Shown: in pieces, positions 8,910 through 18,496 of the stretch
Layout of the letters: every line of letters starts with the position of its first letter
How positions within the stretch are numbered: position 1 is the first letter of the stretch
Origin: Pseudomonas sp. S04
GTDB lineage: Bacteria > Pseudomonadota > Gammaproteobacteria > Pseudomonadales > Pseudomonadaceae
Assembly: GCF_009834545.1 (NCBI RefSeq)
Contig: NZ_CP019427.1
Location: 698,501-762,500 of the forward strand
DNA: 64,000 nt
Direction of reading: 5' to 3'
Notes under the pieces: generated by a model
Database searches by the model: none
The model's input: the letters and a program-made list of their open reading frames with translations, nothing else
What the model was told of the DNA's origin: nothing
Made by a program: the position numbers and the translations under genes

Positions 8910-11273
8910 TTGATTTTTCCAATACTAACGCGGCGCCTGGGTTCGTGGTGCAAGCGGGCGTGGCGTTGGCTGCTGGGCAGCGTGGTGCTGCTGGTGGTCC
9001 TGGTGTGGCTGGCCGACCGGCTCTGGCCGTTGCCCCTGCCCAAGGACGATCTGGCGCGGGTGGTGCTGGCCGAAGACGGCACGCCGCTGTGGCGCTTCGC
9101 CGATGCCAACGGCGTGTGGCGCTACCCGGTGCAGACGAGCGAAGTCTCGCCCTATTACCTCCAGGCACTGCTGACTTACGAAGACCGTTGGTTTTACCAG
9201 CATCCCGGGGTCAACCCGCTGGCGCTGGGCCGGGCGGCGTGGCAGAACCTGAGCGGCGGTCGGGTGTTGTCCGGCGGTAGCACGCTGTCGATGCAGGTGG
9301 CGCGTCTGCTCGATCCCCATCCGCGGACGCTGTTGGGCAAGTCGCGGCAACTGTGGCGCACGGCCCAGCTGGAATGGCATTTGTCCAAGGAGCAGATTCT
9401 CAACCTGTACCTCAATCGCGCGCCGTTCGGCGGCACCTTGCAAGGCGTGGCCGCCGCCAGTTGGGCGTATCTGGGCAAGTCTCCGCAGCACCTGACCCAC
9501 GCCGAAGCGGCGTTGCTTGCGGTGTTGCCACAAGCGCCCAGTCGCTTGCGCCCTGACCGCCATCCGGCCCGCGCACAAGTAGCGCGGGACAAGGTGCTGC
9601 GCCGGCTCGGTGAATTTGCCGTGTGGCCGCAGTCGGCGGTCGACGAGGCCCTGGAGGAACCCTTGCTGCTGGCGCCCCGCCTGGAGCCCAGCCTGGCGCC
9701 CTTGTTGGCGCGCCGCTTGAACCGCCCGCACAGCCCGCCGCTGATTCGCACCACCCTCGACGCCAATTTGCAGCGGCGTCTCGAGGACCTGTTGCTGGGC
9801 TGGCGCGCGCGCTTGCCTGAGCACACCTCGGCGGCGATTCTGGTGGTCGAGGCACAAAGCATGGCAGTGCGTGCCTACCTGGGCTCGGTGGACATCAACG
9901 ACCCCCGGCGCTTCGGCCATGTCGACATGATCAGCGCCCTGCGCTCGCCGGGGTCGACGCTCAAGCCGTTCCTCTATGGCATGGCCATGGACGCCGGGCT
10001 GATCCATTCCGAGTCGCTGCTGCAGGACGTGCCCCGGCGTTATGGCGATTACCGCCCGGGCAACTTCTCCATGGGCTTCAGCGGCCCGGTGCCGGCCAGC
10101 AGTGCGCTGTCGACTTCCCTGAACCTGCCGGCGGTGCAGTTGCTCGAAGCCTACGGTCCGAAACGCTTTGCCGCCGAAATGCGCATCGGCGGCATGCCAT
10201 TGGCCTTGCCGCCCCTGGCCGAGCCCAACCTGTCGCTGATCCTCGGCGGTGCCGGGAGCCGGCTGGAGGACTTGGTCAGCGGCTACAGCGCCTTTGCCCG
10301 TGGCGGCAAGAGCGCCACTATCCGCTTGCAGCCCGACGACGAACTGTGCGAACGGCCGCTGCTGTCGCCGGGTTCGGCGTGGATCGTGCGGCGCATTCTC
10401 AGTGGGCAGGCGCGCCCCGACCGTGACCCGCGAGCCGAGTTGGTGCAGCGCCCGGTGCTGGCCTGGAAAACCGGCACCAGCTATGGTTTTCGTGATGCCT
10501 GGGCGATTGGCGTCGGCCCGCGTTACCTGATCGGCATCTGGATCGGCCGCCCGGACGGCACCCCGGTGCCCGGGCAGTTTGGCCTGGCCTCGGCGGCACC
10601 GCTGATGCTGCAGGTACACGATGTGCTGATCAACCGTGACAGTCAGCGTGGCATCAGCGCCCCGGTGCAGCCGGTGCCCTTGAACGTCGGGGTGGCTGCG
10701 ATCTGCTGGCCCCTGGGACAGCCCATGAGCCGTACCGACCCCAACTGCCGCCGCCAGCGCTTCGCCTGGACCCTGGACGGCACCACGCCGCCGACCTTGC
10801 AAGCCATGGACCAGCCCCTGGGCGTGGGCCTGGTGGAAAAAATCTGGGTTAACGAGCGTGGGCTGCGAGTCGACGCCAAGTGTCCGGGGGCGGTGGCCCG
10901 GGATATCGCCTTGTGGCCGGCACCGCTGGAGCCTTGGTTGCCGCGGGTCGAACGGCGCGAAGCGCGCTTGCCGGCCAACGATCCGGATTGCCCGGGTCCG
11001 CTGCTGGCGGCATCCTCACCGTTGTCGATCGTCGGCGTGCGCGAGGGTGATCAACTACGACGCCCGGCCGCCAGCCAGGAGTTGCTGCGCCTGAAGTTGT
11101 CGGCATTGGGGGGCAGCGGTCGGCGCTGGTGGTTCGTCAATGGCGGACCGCTGGGTGACAGCGCTAACCAGGACAGCATCAACGCGACTTTCGAACAGCT
11201 TGGCCGGGTTGAATTGAGCGTGCTGGATGAGGGCGGGCAGACGGCGCGGGTCGAGTTCAATGTCGTCGATTAG
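8910..11273 (+). CDS. pbpC: Penicillin-binding protein 1C (peptidoglycan glycosyltransferase/transpeptidase)
   Basis: This 787-residue bifunctional class A-like PBP has an N-terminal membrane anchor (WLLGSVVLLVVLVWLADRLW). A GT51 glycosyltransferase domain follows, with the catalytic Glu91 in TYEDRWFYQHPGVNP and the STLSMQVARLL motif. The transpeptidase domain has SxxK at Ser349-Lys352 (SPGSTLKP), an STSLN motif, and KTG at Lys520 (KTGTSYGFRDAW). The C-terminal 100 residues fit the BiPBP_C domain of PBP1C. It would polymerise and possibly cross-link periplasmic peptidoglycan. The macroglobulin-pbpC pairing is a well-known arrangement, thought to defend and repair a breached cell wall. The start is TTG at 8910 with AGAGG upstream; no ATG gives a better N-terminus. 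Confidence 0.93.
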   Translation: MIFPILTRRLGSWCKRAWRWLLGSVVLLVVLVWLADRLWPLPLPKDDLARVVLAEDGTPLWRFADANGVWRYPVQTSEVSPYYLQALLTYEDRWFYQHPGVNPLALGRAAWQNLSGGRVLSGGSTLSMQVARLLDPHPRTLLGKSRQLWRTAQLEWHLSKEQILNLYLNRAPFGGTLQGVAAASWAYLGKSPQHLTHAEAALLAVLPQAPSRLRPDRHPARAQVARDKVLRRLGEFAVWPQSAVDEALEEPLLLAPRLEPSLAPLLARRLNRPHSPPLIRTTLDANLQRRLEDLLLGWRARLPEHTSAAILVVEAQSMAVRAYLGSVDINDPRRFGHVDMISALRSPGSTLKPFLYGMAMDAGLIHSESLLQDVPRRYGDYRPGNFSMGFSGPVPASSALSTSLNLPAVQLLEAYGPKRFAAEMRIGGMPLALPPLAEPNLSLILGGAGSRLEDLVSGYSAFARGGKSATIRLQPDDELCERPLLSPGSAWIVRRILSGQARPDRDPRAELVQRPVLAWKTGTSYGFRDAWAIGVGPRYLIGIWIGRPDGTPVPGQFGLASAAPLMLQVHDVLINRDSQRGISAPVQPVPLNVGVAAICWPLGQPMSRTDPNCRRQRFAWTLDGTTPPTLQAMDQPLGVGLVEKIWVNERGLRVDAKCPGAVARDIALWPAPLEPWLPRVERREARLPANDPDCPGPLLAASSPLSIVGVREGDQLRRPAASQELLRLKLSALGGSGRRWWFVNGGPLGDSANQDSINATFEQLGRVELSVLDEGGQTARVEFNVVD

Positions 11274-11318
11274 AGCGCCAGCGTGAGCAGACGGAGCTGT
11301 GCTGAATACGGTGGAGCC

Positions 11319-11342
11319 TGTGGGAGCGGGCTTGCCCGCGAT
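11319..11342 (+). repeat. REP element (pseudomonad type)
   Basis: The sequence TGTGGGAGCGGGCTTGCCCG followed by CGAT matches the common fluorescens-group REP palindrome, with GCGGGC/GCCCGC arms. It lies in the gap between pbpC and the MazG-like gene. A second perfect hairpin (CTGTCGC, loop TTA, GCGACAG) follows at 11343-11359. Confidence 0.8.
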
Positions 11343-11359
11343 CTGTCGCTTAGCGACAG
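11343..11359. repeat. Perfect 7-bp inverted repeat next to a REP
   Basis: Arms CTGTCGC and GCGACAG are separated by TTA, directly abutting the REP element. It could act as a weak terminator for pbpC or be part of a composite REP (BIME-like) structure. There is no T-run after it. Confidence 0.5.
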
Positions 11360-11410
11360 CTTGCTTCCTGCGGTCATCCGCCCGAAGCTATACGCCTTCA
11401 GGAGAGCCCG

Positions 11411-11713
11411 ATGAACCTTGTTGAACTGACCGAACGCCTGCACAGCATCCGCGACCGCAATGACTGGCGGCAATTTCACAGCCCGAAAAACCTCGCCATG
11501 GCCGCCAGTGTGGAAATGGCCGAGCTGGTGGAAATATTCCAGTGGCTGAGCGAAGACCAGTCGCGCCAGTTGCCGCCCGACACCCTGGCCCACGCCGGGC
11601 AGGAAGTGGGGGACATCGTGCTTTATCTGCTGCTGCTGTGCAGCGAGCTGGGGTTGGATATGGAGCAGGTGGTGCGCAGCAAGCTGGCCGACAGCGAACG
11701 GCGGTTCAGCTGA
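11411..11713 (+). CDS. MazG-like nucleotide pyrophosphohydrolase
   Basis: This 100-residue protein has the all-alpha NTP pyrophosphatase pattern: LHSIRDRNDWRQFHSPKNLAMAASVEMAELVEIFQW with the metal-binding ExxE motif (SVEMAELVE), then EVGDIVLYLLLL with the second acidic motif (ExxD). Relatives (MazG-like, RS21-C6/dCTPase type) hydrolyse non-canonical or surplus dNTPs to monophosphates. It is a single-domain, short version. The stop overlaps the cmoM start (TGATG), so the two are probably cotranscribed and translationally coupled. Substrate is not known. Confidence 0.87.
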   Translation: MNLVELTERLHSIRDRNDWRQFHSPKNLAMAASVEMAELVEIFQWLSEDQSRQLPPDTLAHAGQEVGDIVLYLLLLCSELGLDMEQVVRSKLADSERRFS

Positions 11714-12462
11714 TGAGCGACCGTCATTTCGATCAATTGGCGACCCGTTTCGCGGAAAAAATCTACGGCGGTGCCAAAGGCGCGATCCGCCTCGCGGTGT
11801 TGCAGGCGGACCTGGCGGAAACCTTGCCGGACCGCCCGCTGCGGGTGCTGGACATCGGCGCGGGCCTGGGCCACATGTCGCTGTGGCTGGCCGAGCGCGG
11901 CCACCAGGTGACCCTGGCCGAGCCGGCCGCACCGATGCTCGAAGGGGCGCGCCAGCGTTTCGCCGAGGCCGGACAAACTGCGACCTTCATCCAGGCGCCC
12001 TGGCAGGAACTGCTCGGCCAACTCACCGAGCCCTATGACCTGGTGCTGTGCCATGCGGTGCTGGAGTGGCTGGCCGAACCCCATGCGATTCTGCCGGTGC
12101 TGCATCAACTGACCGCGCAGGGCGGTTGGTTGTCGCTGGCGTTCTACAACCGCGACGCACTGATTTACCGCAATCTGCTCAAGGGTCACTTCCGCAAAAT
12201 GCGCAAGAACGACATGGCGGGCGAGAAGCAGAGCCTGACCCCACAGATGCCTCTGGATCCGCGTGAACTGGCGACGCAACTGCAGGGCCTGTGGACGGTC
12301 GAAACCCAGAGTGGAGTGCGGGTTTTCCATGACTACATGCCCGTGGAATTCCAGGCCCGTGCCGAACTGCTCGACTTGCTGGAGATGGAACTGGCGCACC
12401 GTCGGCACCCGACATTTGCCGGGCTGGGACGTTACCTGCACTGGATCTGCCGCCCGGCCTGA
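11713..12462 (+). CDS. cmoM: tRNA 5-carboxymethoxyuridine methyltransferase CmoM (SmtA-like)
   Basis: This 249-residue class I SAM-dependent methyltransferase has its SAM-binding motif in [20 protein letters not shown] and a catalytic-region signature in [14 protein letters not shown]. The N-terminus ([21 protein letters not shown]) and the late GVRVFHDYM motif match E. coli CmoM closely as I remember it. CmoM methylates the carboxymethoxy group of cmo5U34 in wobble-modified tRNAs to form mcmo5U. The start ATG at 11713 overlaps the stop of the MazG-like gene; a longer frame starting upstream is only the shadow of that gene. Confidence 0.88.
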   Translation: MSDRHFDQLATRFAEKIYGGAKGAIRLAVLQADLAETLPDRPLRVLDIGAGLGHMSLWLAERGHQVTLAEPAAPMLEGARQRFAEAGQTATFIQAPWQELLGQLTEPYDLVLCHAVLEWLAEPHAILPVLHQLTAQGGWLSLAFYNRDALIYRNLLKGHFRKMRKNDMAGEKQSLTPQMPLDPRELATQLQGLWTVETQSGVRVFHDYMPVEFQARAELLDLLEMELAHRRHPTFAGLGRYLHWICRPA

Positions 12463-12485
12463 CCCCAATACCCGTGGAGGGCATC

Positions 12486-13106
12486 ATGAACCGCCGCCTT
12501 GGATTGATCGCCTTGTGCCTGGGGCTTGGCGCCTGCCAGGGCAGCAACCCGTATGTCGCCAGCTCCAGGCCCTTGCCACCGGCGCCGCCGCAAGCGGCCC
12601 AGACGTTTGATCGCAGCGCCTACCCTGCGGCTCCGCGAGACTTCAGTCGCTACCGCAGTTGGGCCTGGCTCGACGGCCAGATGCCCAATGGCTCGGCCTG
12701 GGCGGACTCGGCTCAGATCGCCGAAACCGTGAGCAACGCCCTCGACCAGCGAGGCCTGCGCCCCTTGCATGACCAGCGCACGGCAGACCTGCTGGTGAGT
12801 GCCGACCTGCACCAGGAAACCCGCTTGCAGCAAGTGCAGGACGATTATGGCTATGGCGCCTACGGTGGTTACAACCGTTATGGCAACGGCTATGGCAGTG
12901 GCGTCGGCATGTACAACACGGTGCCCGTTGTGCGCACCTACCAGATCCAGGTGCTGGTGGTGCGGGTCGATCTGTACGACGCGGGCACCGGCCAACCGGT
13001 GTGGAGTGCCAGTGCTGAAACCAGCGTCGATGGAACGCAACGCGAACGCGGTGACGCATTAAGAGAAGCTGTTCAAAAGGCCGTAGCGGCGTATCCTCCT
13101 TCTTAA
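12486..13106 (+). CDS. DUF4136 lipoprotein (first of two)
   Basis: This 206-residue predicted lipoprotein has the signal [19 protein letters not shown] and a lipobox Cys at residue 17. The mature part has the DUF4136 features: [12 protein letters not shown] near the start, a LDQRGLRPL helix, and a late [17 protein letters not shown] strand pair. An unusual Gly/Tyr-rich loop ([18 protein letters not shown]) lies in the middle. The ATG at 12486 is chosen because GTGGAGG sits just upstream and it starts the signal peptide. It is followed after 40 bases by a paralogue. The function of the family is unknown; it is exported and probably outer-membrane or periplasm facing. Confidence 0.87.
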   Translation: MNRRLGLIALCLGLGACQGSNPYVASSRPLPPAPPQAAQTFDRSAYPAAPRDFSRYRSWAWLDGQMPNGSAWADSAQIAETVSNALDQRGLRPLHDQRTADLLVSADLHQETRLQQVQDDYGYGAYGGYNRYGNGYGSGVGMYNTVPVVRTYQIQVLVVRVDLYDAGTGQPVWSASAETSVDGTQRERGDALREAVQKAVAAYPPS

Positions 13107-13146
13107 TGACTCGCATTCGTGTGCGGGCCTGCACCGGAGAAAAACC

Positions 13147-13704
13147 ATGTTCCGCCGTCTCGCATTTGTGGCATGTGCTGTGTTGCTCAGTGCTTGCCAG
13201 TCCAACCAGATCAATCACGACTTTGACGCCAGCCGCGACTTCGCCGCCTACCACAGTTGGACCTGGAAGGAGCCCGCCCTGCAATATCGCCCGGATGATC
13301 CACGGATCCAGAGCGACCTCACCGAGCAACGTATTCGCCAGTCGGTGGCCGATCAGCTCGACCAGCGCGGCTTGCGCCCGGCAGCCGGGAGCAGCAAGGG
13401 TGACCTTAATGTGCAGACCTACCTGATCATCGAAGAGCGCCAGCAACAGGTCACCACCAACTACGGCGGCGCCTGGGGCAACCCCTGGAACGGTTACTGG
13501 GGCGCACCGATGTACAACGAAACCCGCAATGTCAGCTACAAGGTCGCGACCATCCAGATCGACCTGCTGGACGGCAAGGACGGCAAGTTGGTATGGCGCG
13601 GCAGTGACGAACAGATGCTCAGCAGCTCCCCCAATCCCAGCGATCGCAGCAATGCGATTCGTGAGACCGTGACGCGGATCCTGAGTAACTATCCGCCAAG
13701 ATAA
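13147..13704 (+). CDS. DUF4136 lipoprotein (second of two)
   Basis: This 185-residue predicted lipoprotein has the signal MFRRLAFVACAVLLSACQS with lipobox LLSAC. It shares the family pattern with its upstream neighbour: FAAYHSWTWKEP, an LDQRGLRP helix, and GKLVWRGSDEQ near the end. The two genes look like an old tandem duplication. The central loop is also Gly/Tyr/Trp-rich (YGGAWGNPWNGYWGAPMYN). It lies 104 bases upstream of tadG, but nothing ties it to the pilus. Confidence 0.87.
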   Translation: MFRRLAFVACAVLLSACQSNQINHDFDASRDFAAYHSWTWKEPALQYRPDDPRIQSDLTEQRIRQSVADQLDQRGLRPAAGSSKGDLNVQTYLIIEERQQQVTTNYGGAWGNPWNGYWGAPMYNETRNVSYKVATIQIDLLDGKDGKLVWRGSDEQMLSSSPNPSDRSNAIRETVTRILSNYPPR

Positions 13705-13808
13705 GCACGCCTGACGGACTATCTGGCAGCGGCACTGGCAACTTGCCAGCGCTGCGCGCGTGCGTTGACTACACTGCGAGCACTACTGGAGGTAGCAAGG
13801 AGTGCTCG

Positions 13809-15755
13809 ATGTCTCCTCGTTCATGCTTTCGCGGTCGAAGTCGCCAGCGTGGGGCCATCGGCTTGGTTGCGGCGATGACCCTGGGCCTGGCGCTATTGTT
13901 TGCGCTGTTGGTGGTCGACAGCGGTCGGCTGTATCTGGAACAGCGCAAGTTGCAGCGGGTGGCGGACAGCGCTGCGCTGGAAGCTGTCAGCCGCCGCGGA
14001 AATTGTCTGCCCGGCCTCACAGCAGCTACGTTTGCTGGACAAAACGCGGTTCGTAATGCCTTTGTTGTCGGTCCCTCCAGCACGCTGACCACCACCTGCG
14101 GGGTGCTGGTCACAGCCGCCAGTAACCTGCGTACATTTGCCGTTGATGCCAGCCAGTCCGCGGCCATCCGCGTGGTTGCCACTCAGGTCGTACCGACCTC
14201 TGCGGTGAGCGCGCTACAAGGGTTGTTTGGCGGGACTGCGGTGAGCATCAACACCCCCCTGACGGCGACTGCCGTGGCGGCGAGCCCCAAGCCGACACTG
14301 GCGCAGTTAAGCATTCGCAGTACGCTGCTTAGCGTCGATACGGCCAGGTCGAACATTCTCAATCCGTTGTTTTCCTCGCTGTTGGGCGGCAACGTGAACC
14401 TGACGGCGGTGGGCTGGGATGGCCTGGTCAAGACGGACATCAATCTGCTGAAATTCATGGATCAGTTGGCGATCGAACTGGGCGTCACGGCGGGCGACTA
14501 TACGGCGTTGCTCCAACAGCAAGGCTCGGTCACCCAATTCATCCAGGCGGCGGTCAAGGTAGCACCTATCAATGGCGCCACGGCCGATGTCAAAGCGGCA
14601 CTGGCCAGTCTGCAGGTCGGGGCAATCAATGCGCCACCGATCAAGCTGGGTGACATTCTGCAATTGCAAACCGGAACTACCGCCGCCGGGCTGGATGCGA
14701 CGGTGCAATTGTTCCAGTTGGTGCAAGCCTTCGTGCAGTTGGCTAACAAAAATTCGGCGGTGACTGCCGTTTTGCCGGTCAATGTGCTGGGCCTGCTGGG
14801 CATGACCACCAGGGTCAAAGTGATCCAGCCGCCGCAGTTTTCGGCCGTGGGCGATCCTGAGCTGGCCAAGGTCTCGCCCGAGTTCGGGGTGAACCGGATC
14901 TATGTCAAAACCGCGCAAGTGCGGGCACTGGTCGCGGTGGATCTGTCGCTGATCAACGCGGTGCTGCAGCTCGTCAACTCGCTGTTGAGCGCGGTGGTGG
15001 TCACGATCAACACGTTGCTGGCCCCCGGCTGTTTGCTGGGCGGAAGTTGTACGCAGACGGACCTGCAAATATTGCCGGCAGGTCTCAATCTGGATGTCGG
15101 GCTGGAGGCTGGCGTGGGCTCCAGTTATGTCACTGACTACGCCTGTAACCTGCCCACCCGCAAAAGCCTGACCGCGACCACGGAAGTCACCGCGCTCAAG
15201 CTCAAGGTCGGTCGTATCGACCCGGCAACCTGGTTTTCCTCCTTGTCGTCACCGGCACCGACTCCGATCACCCTCTACGACATTGGCAGTTTGGCCTGCC
15301 AGGGACACTTGCTGGCCCCCATGACCTGTGGTGCGCGCACCCCCTTTGCTGGTGGCGGCGCTGAAATCATGATCGATTCATCGGTGGTGGGCAGCAAAGA
15401 GTCCAACTATGTCTATGACAATCCCAAGGACGTCAACGTAGCGCCCATACCGCTGCACTCGGTTGCCGTTTCCGATGTCGTGGGTAGCTTGAGCGGGACG
15501 CTGGGTGGGGTGAAGCTCAAATCCTATCCGGTGACGCTCAGCTCCGGTCTGCTTGGCCTGGTGCTGGGTACGCTGCTCTCGACGCTGACCCAGGTCTTCG
15601 ATTTGCTGACCGTTGCGATCAATGGCCTGCTGGCGCCCTTGGTCGACCCGCTGCTGAACAGCCTGTTGTTCAATCTGGGGATTGATGTCAACAAGGTCGA
15701 TGTGGGATTCAACCTGACCTGTGGGCAAAAAGGCAAAGCCTATCTGGTGATCTAG
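13809..15755 (+). CDS. tadG: TadG-like pilus assembly protein
   Basis: This 648-residue protein has the classic TadG N-terminus: RGAIGLVAAMTLGLALLFALLVVDSGRLYL, a single membrane helix, then EQRKLQRVADSAALEAV. A long extracytoplasmic domain follows. TadG-type proteins are minor pseudopilin-like factors of the Tad (type IVb) pilus. The ATG at 13809 is preceded by AAGGAG (13797-13802); an upstream in-frame start lacks this. In P. aeruginosa, from memory, tadG ends the main rcp-tad operon. Here it is alone on the plus strand at the far end of the locus, convergent with pprA and overlapping it by four bases, so the locus has been rearranged. Confidence 0.85.
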   Translation: MSPRSCFRGRSRQRGAIGLVAAMTLGLALLFALLVVDSGRLYLEQRKLQRVADSAALEAVSRRGNCLPGLTAATFAGQNAVRNAFVVGPSSTLTTTCGVLVTAASNLRTFAVDASQSAAIRVVATQVVPTSAVSALQGLFGGTAVSINTPLTATAVAASPKPTLAQLSIRSTLLSVDTARSNILNPLFSSLLGGNVNLTAVGWDGLVKTDINLLKFMDQLAIELGVTAGDYTALLQQQGSVTQFIQAAVKVAPINGATADVKAALASLQVGAINAPPIKLGDILQLQTGTTAAGLDATVQLFQLVQAFVQLANKNSAVTAVLPVNVLGLLGMTTRVKVIQPPQFSAVGDPELAKVSPEFGVNRIYVKTAQVRALVAVDLSLINAVLQLVNSLLSAVVVTINTLLAPGCLLGGSCTQTDLQILPAGLNLDVGLEAGVGSSYVTDYACNLPTRKSLTATTEVTALKLKVGRIDPATWFSSLSSPAPTPITLYDIGSLACQGHLLAPMTCGARTPFAGGGAEIMIDSSVVGSKESNYVYDNPKDVNVAPIPLHSVAVSDVVGSLSGTLGGVKLKSYPVTLSSGLLGLVLGTLLSTLTQVFDLLTVAINGLLAPLVDPLLNSLLFNLGIDVNKVDVGFNLTCGQKGKAYLVI

Positions 15756-18496
15756 GCCGGCGGCACAATCGGCAACTCAATGCAGAAACAAGCACCCAGC
15801 TCGGCATTGAGCACGCTCAACTGGCCGCCCATGTTCTGCACGATGCCATAGCTCACCGACAACCCCAGGCCGGTGCCGACACCCACCGGCTTGGTGGTGA
15901 AGAACGGTTCGAAGATGCGCTCCAGCAGGCGCGGGTCGATGCCGCCGCCGTTGTCTTCGACCCACAGGCGCACCACGCGCGCATCGGCTTCGGCGCGCAG
16001 GCTGATCCAGGGTTCGAATTCGCGCTGCACTTCACGCTTGCTCAACAGGGCATCGCGGGCATTGACCAGCAGGTTGATCAACACTTGCTCGAGTTGATCG
16101 ACATGGCCGCGGACCTGTACCTCGAAGTCGAGGGAGGGGATGCGCAACTCCACGCCTTTGCCGCGCATGCCTTCGGCCAGCAGGGCCAAGGTGCCTTCCA
16201 CTGCCTGGGCCGGATTGAACGGCTGCTGCTCGATCTCCGAACGCCGGCCAAACACCCGCATGTGATCGACCACCCGCGCCGCGCGCTGGACCTGGGTGTC
16301 GATCCGGCTGAGCTTGTCTTGCAGGTAGTCGACCGGTACCTCGCCGTTGCTCAAGCGCTTGAGCACATTGACGATGGCCATGCGCATGACGTTGAGTGGC
16401 TGGTTGATTTCATGAGCCAGGCCCGTGGCCATTTCCCCAAGGGTGGCCATCTTGGCGCTTTGCATCAGCTGTTGCTGGGAGCGCCGCACTTCAGTGTTGT
16501 CGCGGCCCACCGCCTGGACTTCCAGCAGTTGCCCCTGTTCATCGAACACGCCGCGGTCCGACCACACCCACCAGGCGTGTTCGCGACCCGGCAGTTGCAG
16601 GCTGATTTCTGCGGTGCTGACCGGGAACTCCGGCGTCAGTTGCTGGATGCGCAGCAGGAAGGCAACGCGCTGCTCGGCTGACAACCAACTGCCCAGGTCG
16701 ACCCCCGGCAATTGCTCCGGCGGGCATTCCAGGTACTTGGCCAGCGGACGGTTGGCGAAGGTCAGCGTCAAGTCGGGACGATAACGGCAGATCATCGCCG
16801 GCGAATCCTCCACCAGGATCCGGTAGCGCTCCTCGCTCTGGCGGACCTGCTCGGTGGCCAGGGTGGCTTCGGTATCGTCCAGCCACAGGCCGACCGCCTC
16901 GACTGGCAAACCCAGGTCATTGCGCAGCAACCGGGCCTCATCCAACAGCCAGTGGTAATCGCCGGCCCGGTCACGCATGCGGTAGCGTGCACGCACATTG
17001 CCTTCGCGCAACAGCTGGCGCGTGCGGGCGAAATACAGGTCGCGATCGTCAGGGTGAATCCGCTCGATCAGGCTGGTTTCCGTCAGTTCGCTCAGTTGCC
17101 AGCCGAGCAGCGGCAGCAGGCTGTCACTGAAAAAGCATGGTTGCAGGGCACCTTCCTCATACCGCTGTACGTAGATCACCGCGGGCGAACTGGCGATCAG
17201 ATTGTCCAGCCGGGCATGGGCGGCGGCGGCCTGTTGCTGCTGGTTCTTGATGTCGCTGATGTCGAGCATGACCCCCACTGGCCGACGTTGCTCGCCCAAC
17301 TGCAACAGCTGGCCTTGCAGGCGATACCAGATCGGCGCCTGGAACTCGTCGCGAGCTTGCAGGCGCACACTGAGTAGCAGCGGTCGGTCGCCCTGCAGCA
17401 GGTCCTGCAGGCGGCTCTGCAGCTCGGCACGGTCGACCGGATGGAACACCGCCAGCCATTCGCCGAGGGACAATCGCGCGTGTTCCAGGTGCAGGTTGCG
17501 GGCCAGTTGCGGGGCCAGTTGCACCCCCTCGTGCAGTTCCCACCAGCCGCTGCCGAGCAGCCCTTGCAGGGCATCGAGGCGTTGCAGTTGCTGCTGTTGT
17601 TGCTGCTCACGCAAGCGCCCCAGTAGCGGCGCGGCCAGGGCGGCGAGCAGCAGCAACCAGTCACGCTCACCGAGGGCTGGCGCAGGCTGCACTGCCGGAT
17701 AAAAACCACAGAGCAGCCAGGCACCGATCCCGTGGGCGTCGCGATACGGCACCAGTAAGCCTTCGGCATCGGCAAAAATGTCCCGCAGACGCGGCGCAAG
17801 ACTGACACCTGCAGCATCATGCAACGCGTGGGGACGACTGCCGTCCAGGCTGTCCAGGGCGCTGCCCAGCGACTGATCGGTGTGCCAGAGCCGGGGAGCA
17901 TCGTGGGCGTGGTAATGGCTGTGGATCCGCCAGTCCTGTTGCGCCTCATCGAGCAGGACAATCGCCACACAGGGGATTCGCCACTGCTGGGCCAGGTCCT
18001 GCAATTGCTCACGCAGAACCTGTGGCAAGCGCGACAGGCTGCACAGGCGCAGGTGTTCACTGCAGCGTGCGGCCAGCGCCTGGCAGGTGTCCCGGGCCTG
18101 GGCCTGTTGCCGCTCTTGCAGCAAATCATCGATATCGAGCAATTGCAGGAGCCAGCCATCCTCAGCCGGTTGTGCCCAGCCGCGCAGGTGCAGGGTGGTT
18201 GCACCAAGACCTGTGAAGTCCAGGTCCAGGCTGTGTCCGTGCCATTCGCTGGGCGGGCCTTCGACGGCCAGCCGGCTGCCGGGCAGGAGGTAGTCGCTCA
18301 GGTGCAGGGCGGTGCTGCCCGATAATCGATGGGCGAGCAAATCGCGCATGGGGCCGCTGATCTGTAGCACCCGGCCTTGCGAGTCCAGGTGCAATTGCAG
18401 CCCCACGCTGGGCACCACCGGGCGCGCAAGGGTGTCGAGTGGCAGGGTAGGGGAACGCTGCAACAGTCGCCCGAACAGCTTGCCGGCAGGACTCAA
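15752..18496 (-). CDS. pprA: Sensor histidine kinase PprA-like
   Basis: This 914-residue cytoplasmic-looking kinase shows no transmembrane segment. Sensory modules come first: a PAS-like region (about 30-125), a GAF-like region (about 140-300), and three further PAS-like regions to residue 670. The HisKA box AHEINQPLN carries phospho-accepting His695. The HATPase domain has QVLINLLVNARDAL (N box), VEDNGGGI (G1), FFTTKPVGVGTGLGLS (F/G2). A poly-Gln run lies near residue 300. It should phosphorylate PprB, encoded 1.1 kb away. The start is TTG at 18496, overlapping the stop of the TadF-like gene as TTGA, which suggests coupled translation of pseudopilin and kinase. Confidence 0.87.
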   Translation of the reverse strand: MSPAGKLFGRLLQRSPTLPLDTLARPVVPSVGLQLHLDSQGRVLQISGPMRDLLAHRLSGSTALHLSDYLLPGSRLAVEGPPSEWHGHSLDLDFTGLGATTLHLRGWAQPAEDGWLLQLLDIDDLLQERQQAQARDTCQALAARCSEHLRLCSLSRLPQVLREQLQDLAQQWRIPCVAIVLLDEAQQDWRIHSHYHAHDAPRLWHTDQSLGSALDSLDGSRPHALHDAAGVSLAPRLRDIFADAEGLLVPYRDAHGIGAWLLCGFYPAVQPAPALGERDWLLLLAALAAPLLGRLREQQQQQQLQRLDALQGLLGSGWWELHEGVQLAPQLARNLHLEHARLSLGEWLAVFHPVDRAELQSRLQDLLQGDRPLLLSVRLQARDEFQAPIWYRLQGQLLQLGEQRRPVGVMLDISDIKNQQQQAAAAHARLDNLIASSPAVIYVQRYEEGALQPCFFSDSLLPLLGWQLSELTETSLIERIHPDDRDLYFARTRQLLREGNVRARYRMRDRAGDYHWLLDEARLLRNDLGLPVEAVGLWLDDTEATLATEQVRQSEERYRILVEDSPAMICRYRPDLTLTFANRPLAKYLECPPEQLPGVDLGSWLSAEQRVAFLLRIQQLTPEFPVSTAEISLQLPGREHAWWVWSDRGVFDEQGQLLEVQAVGRDNTEVRRSQQQLMQSAKMATLGEMATGLAHEINQPLNVMRMAIVNVLKRLSNGEVPVDYLQDKLSRIDTQVQRAARVVDHMRVFGRRSEIEQQPFNPAQAVEGTLALLAEGMRGKGVELRIPSLDFEVQVRGHVDQLEQVLINLLVNARDALLSKREVQREFEPWISLRAEADARVVRLWVEDNGGGIDPRLLERIFEPFFTTKPVGVGTGLGLSVSYGIVQNMGGQLSVLNAELGACFCIELPIVPPA

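Noticed and set aside
8925..10802. 625-residue frame antisense to pbpC
   Set aside because: Composition is Arg/Gln/His-rich and pbpC is certain from its catalytic motifs.
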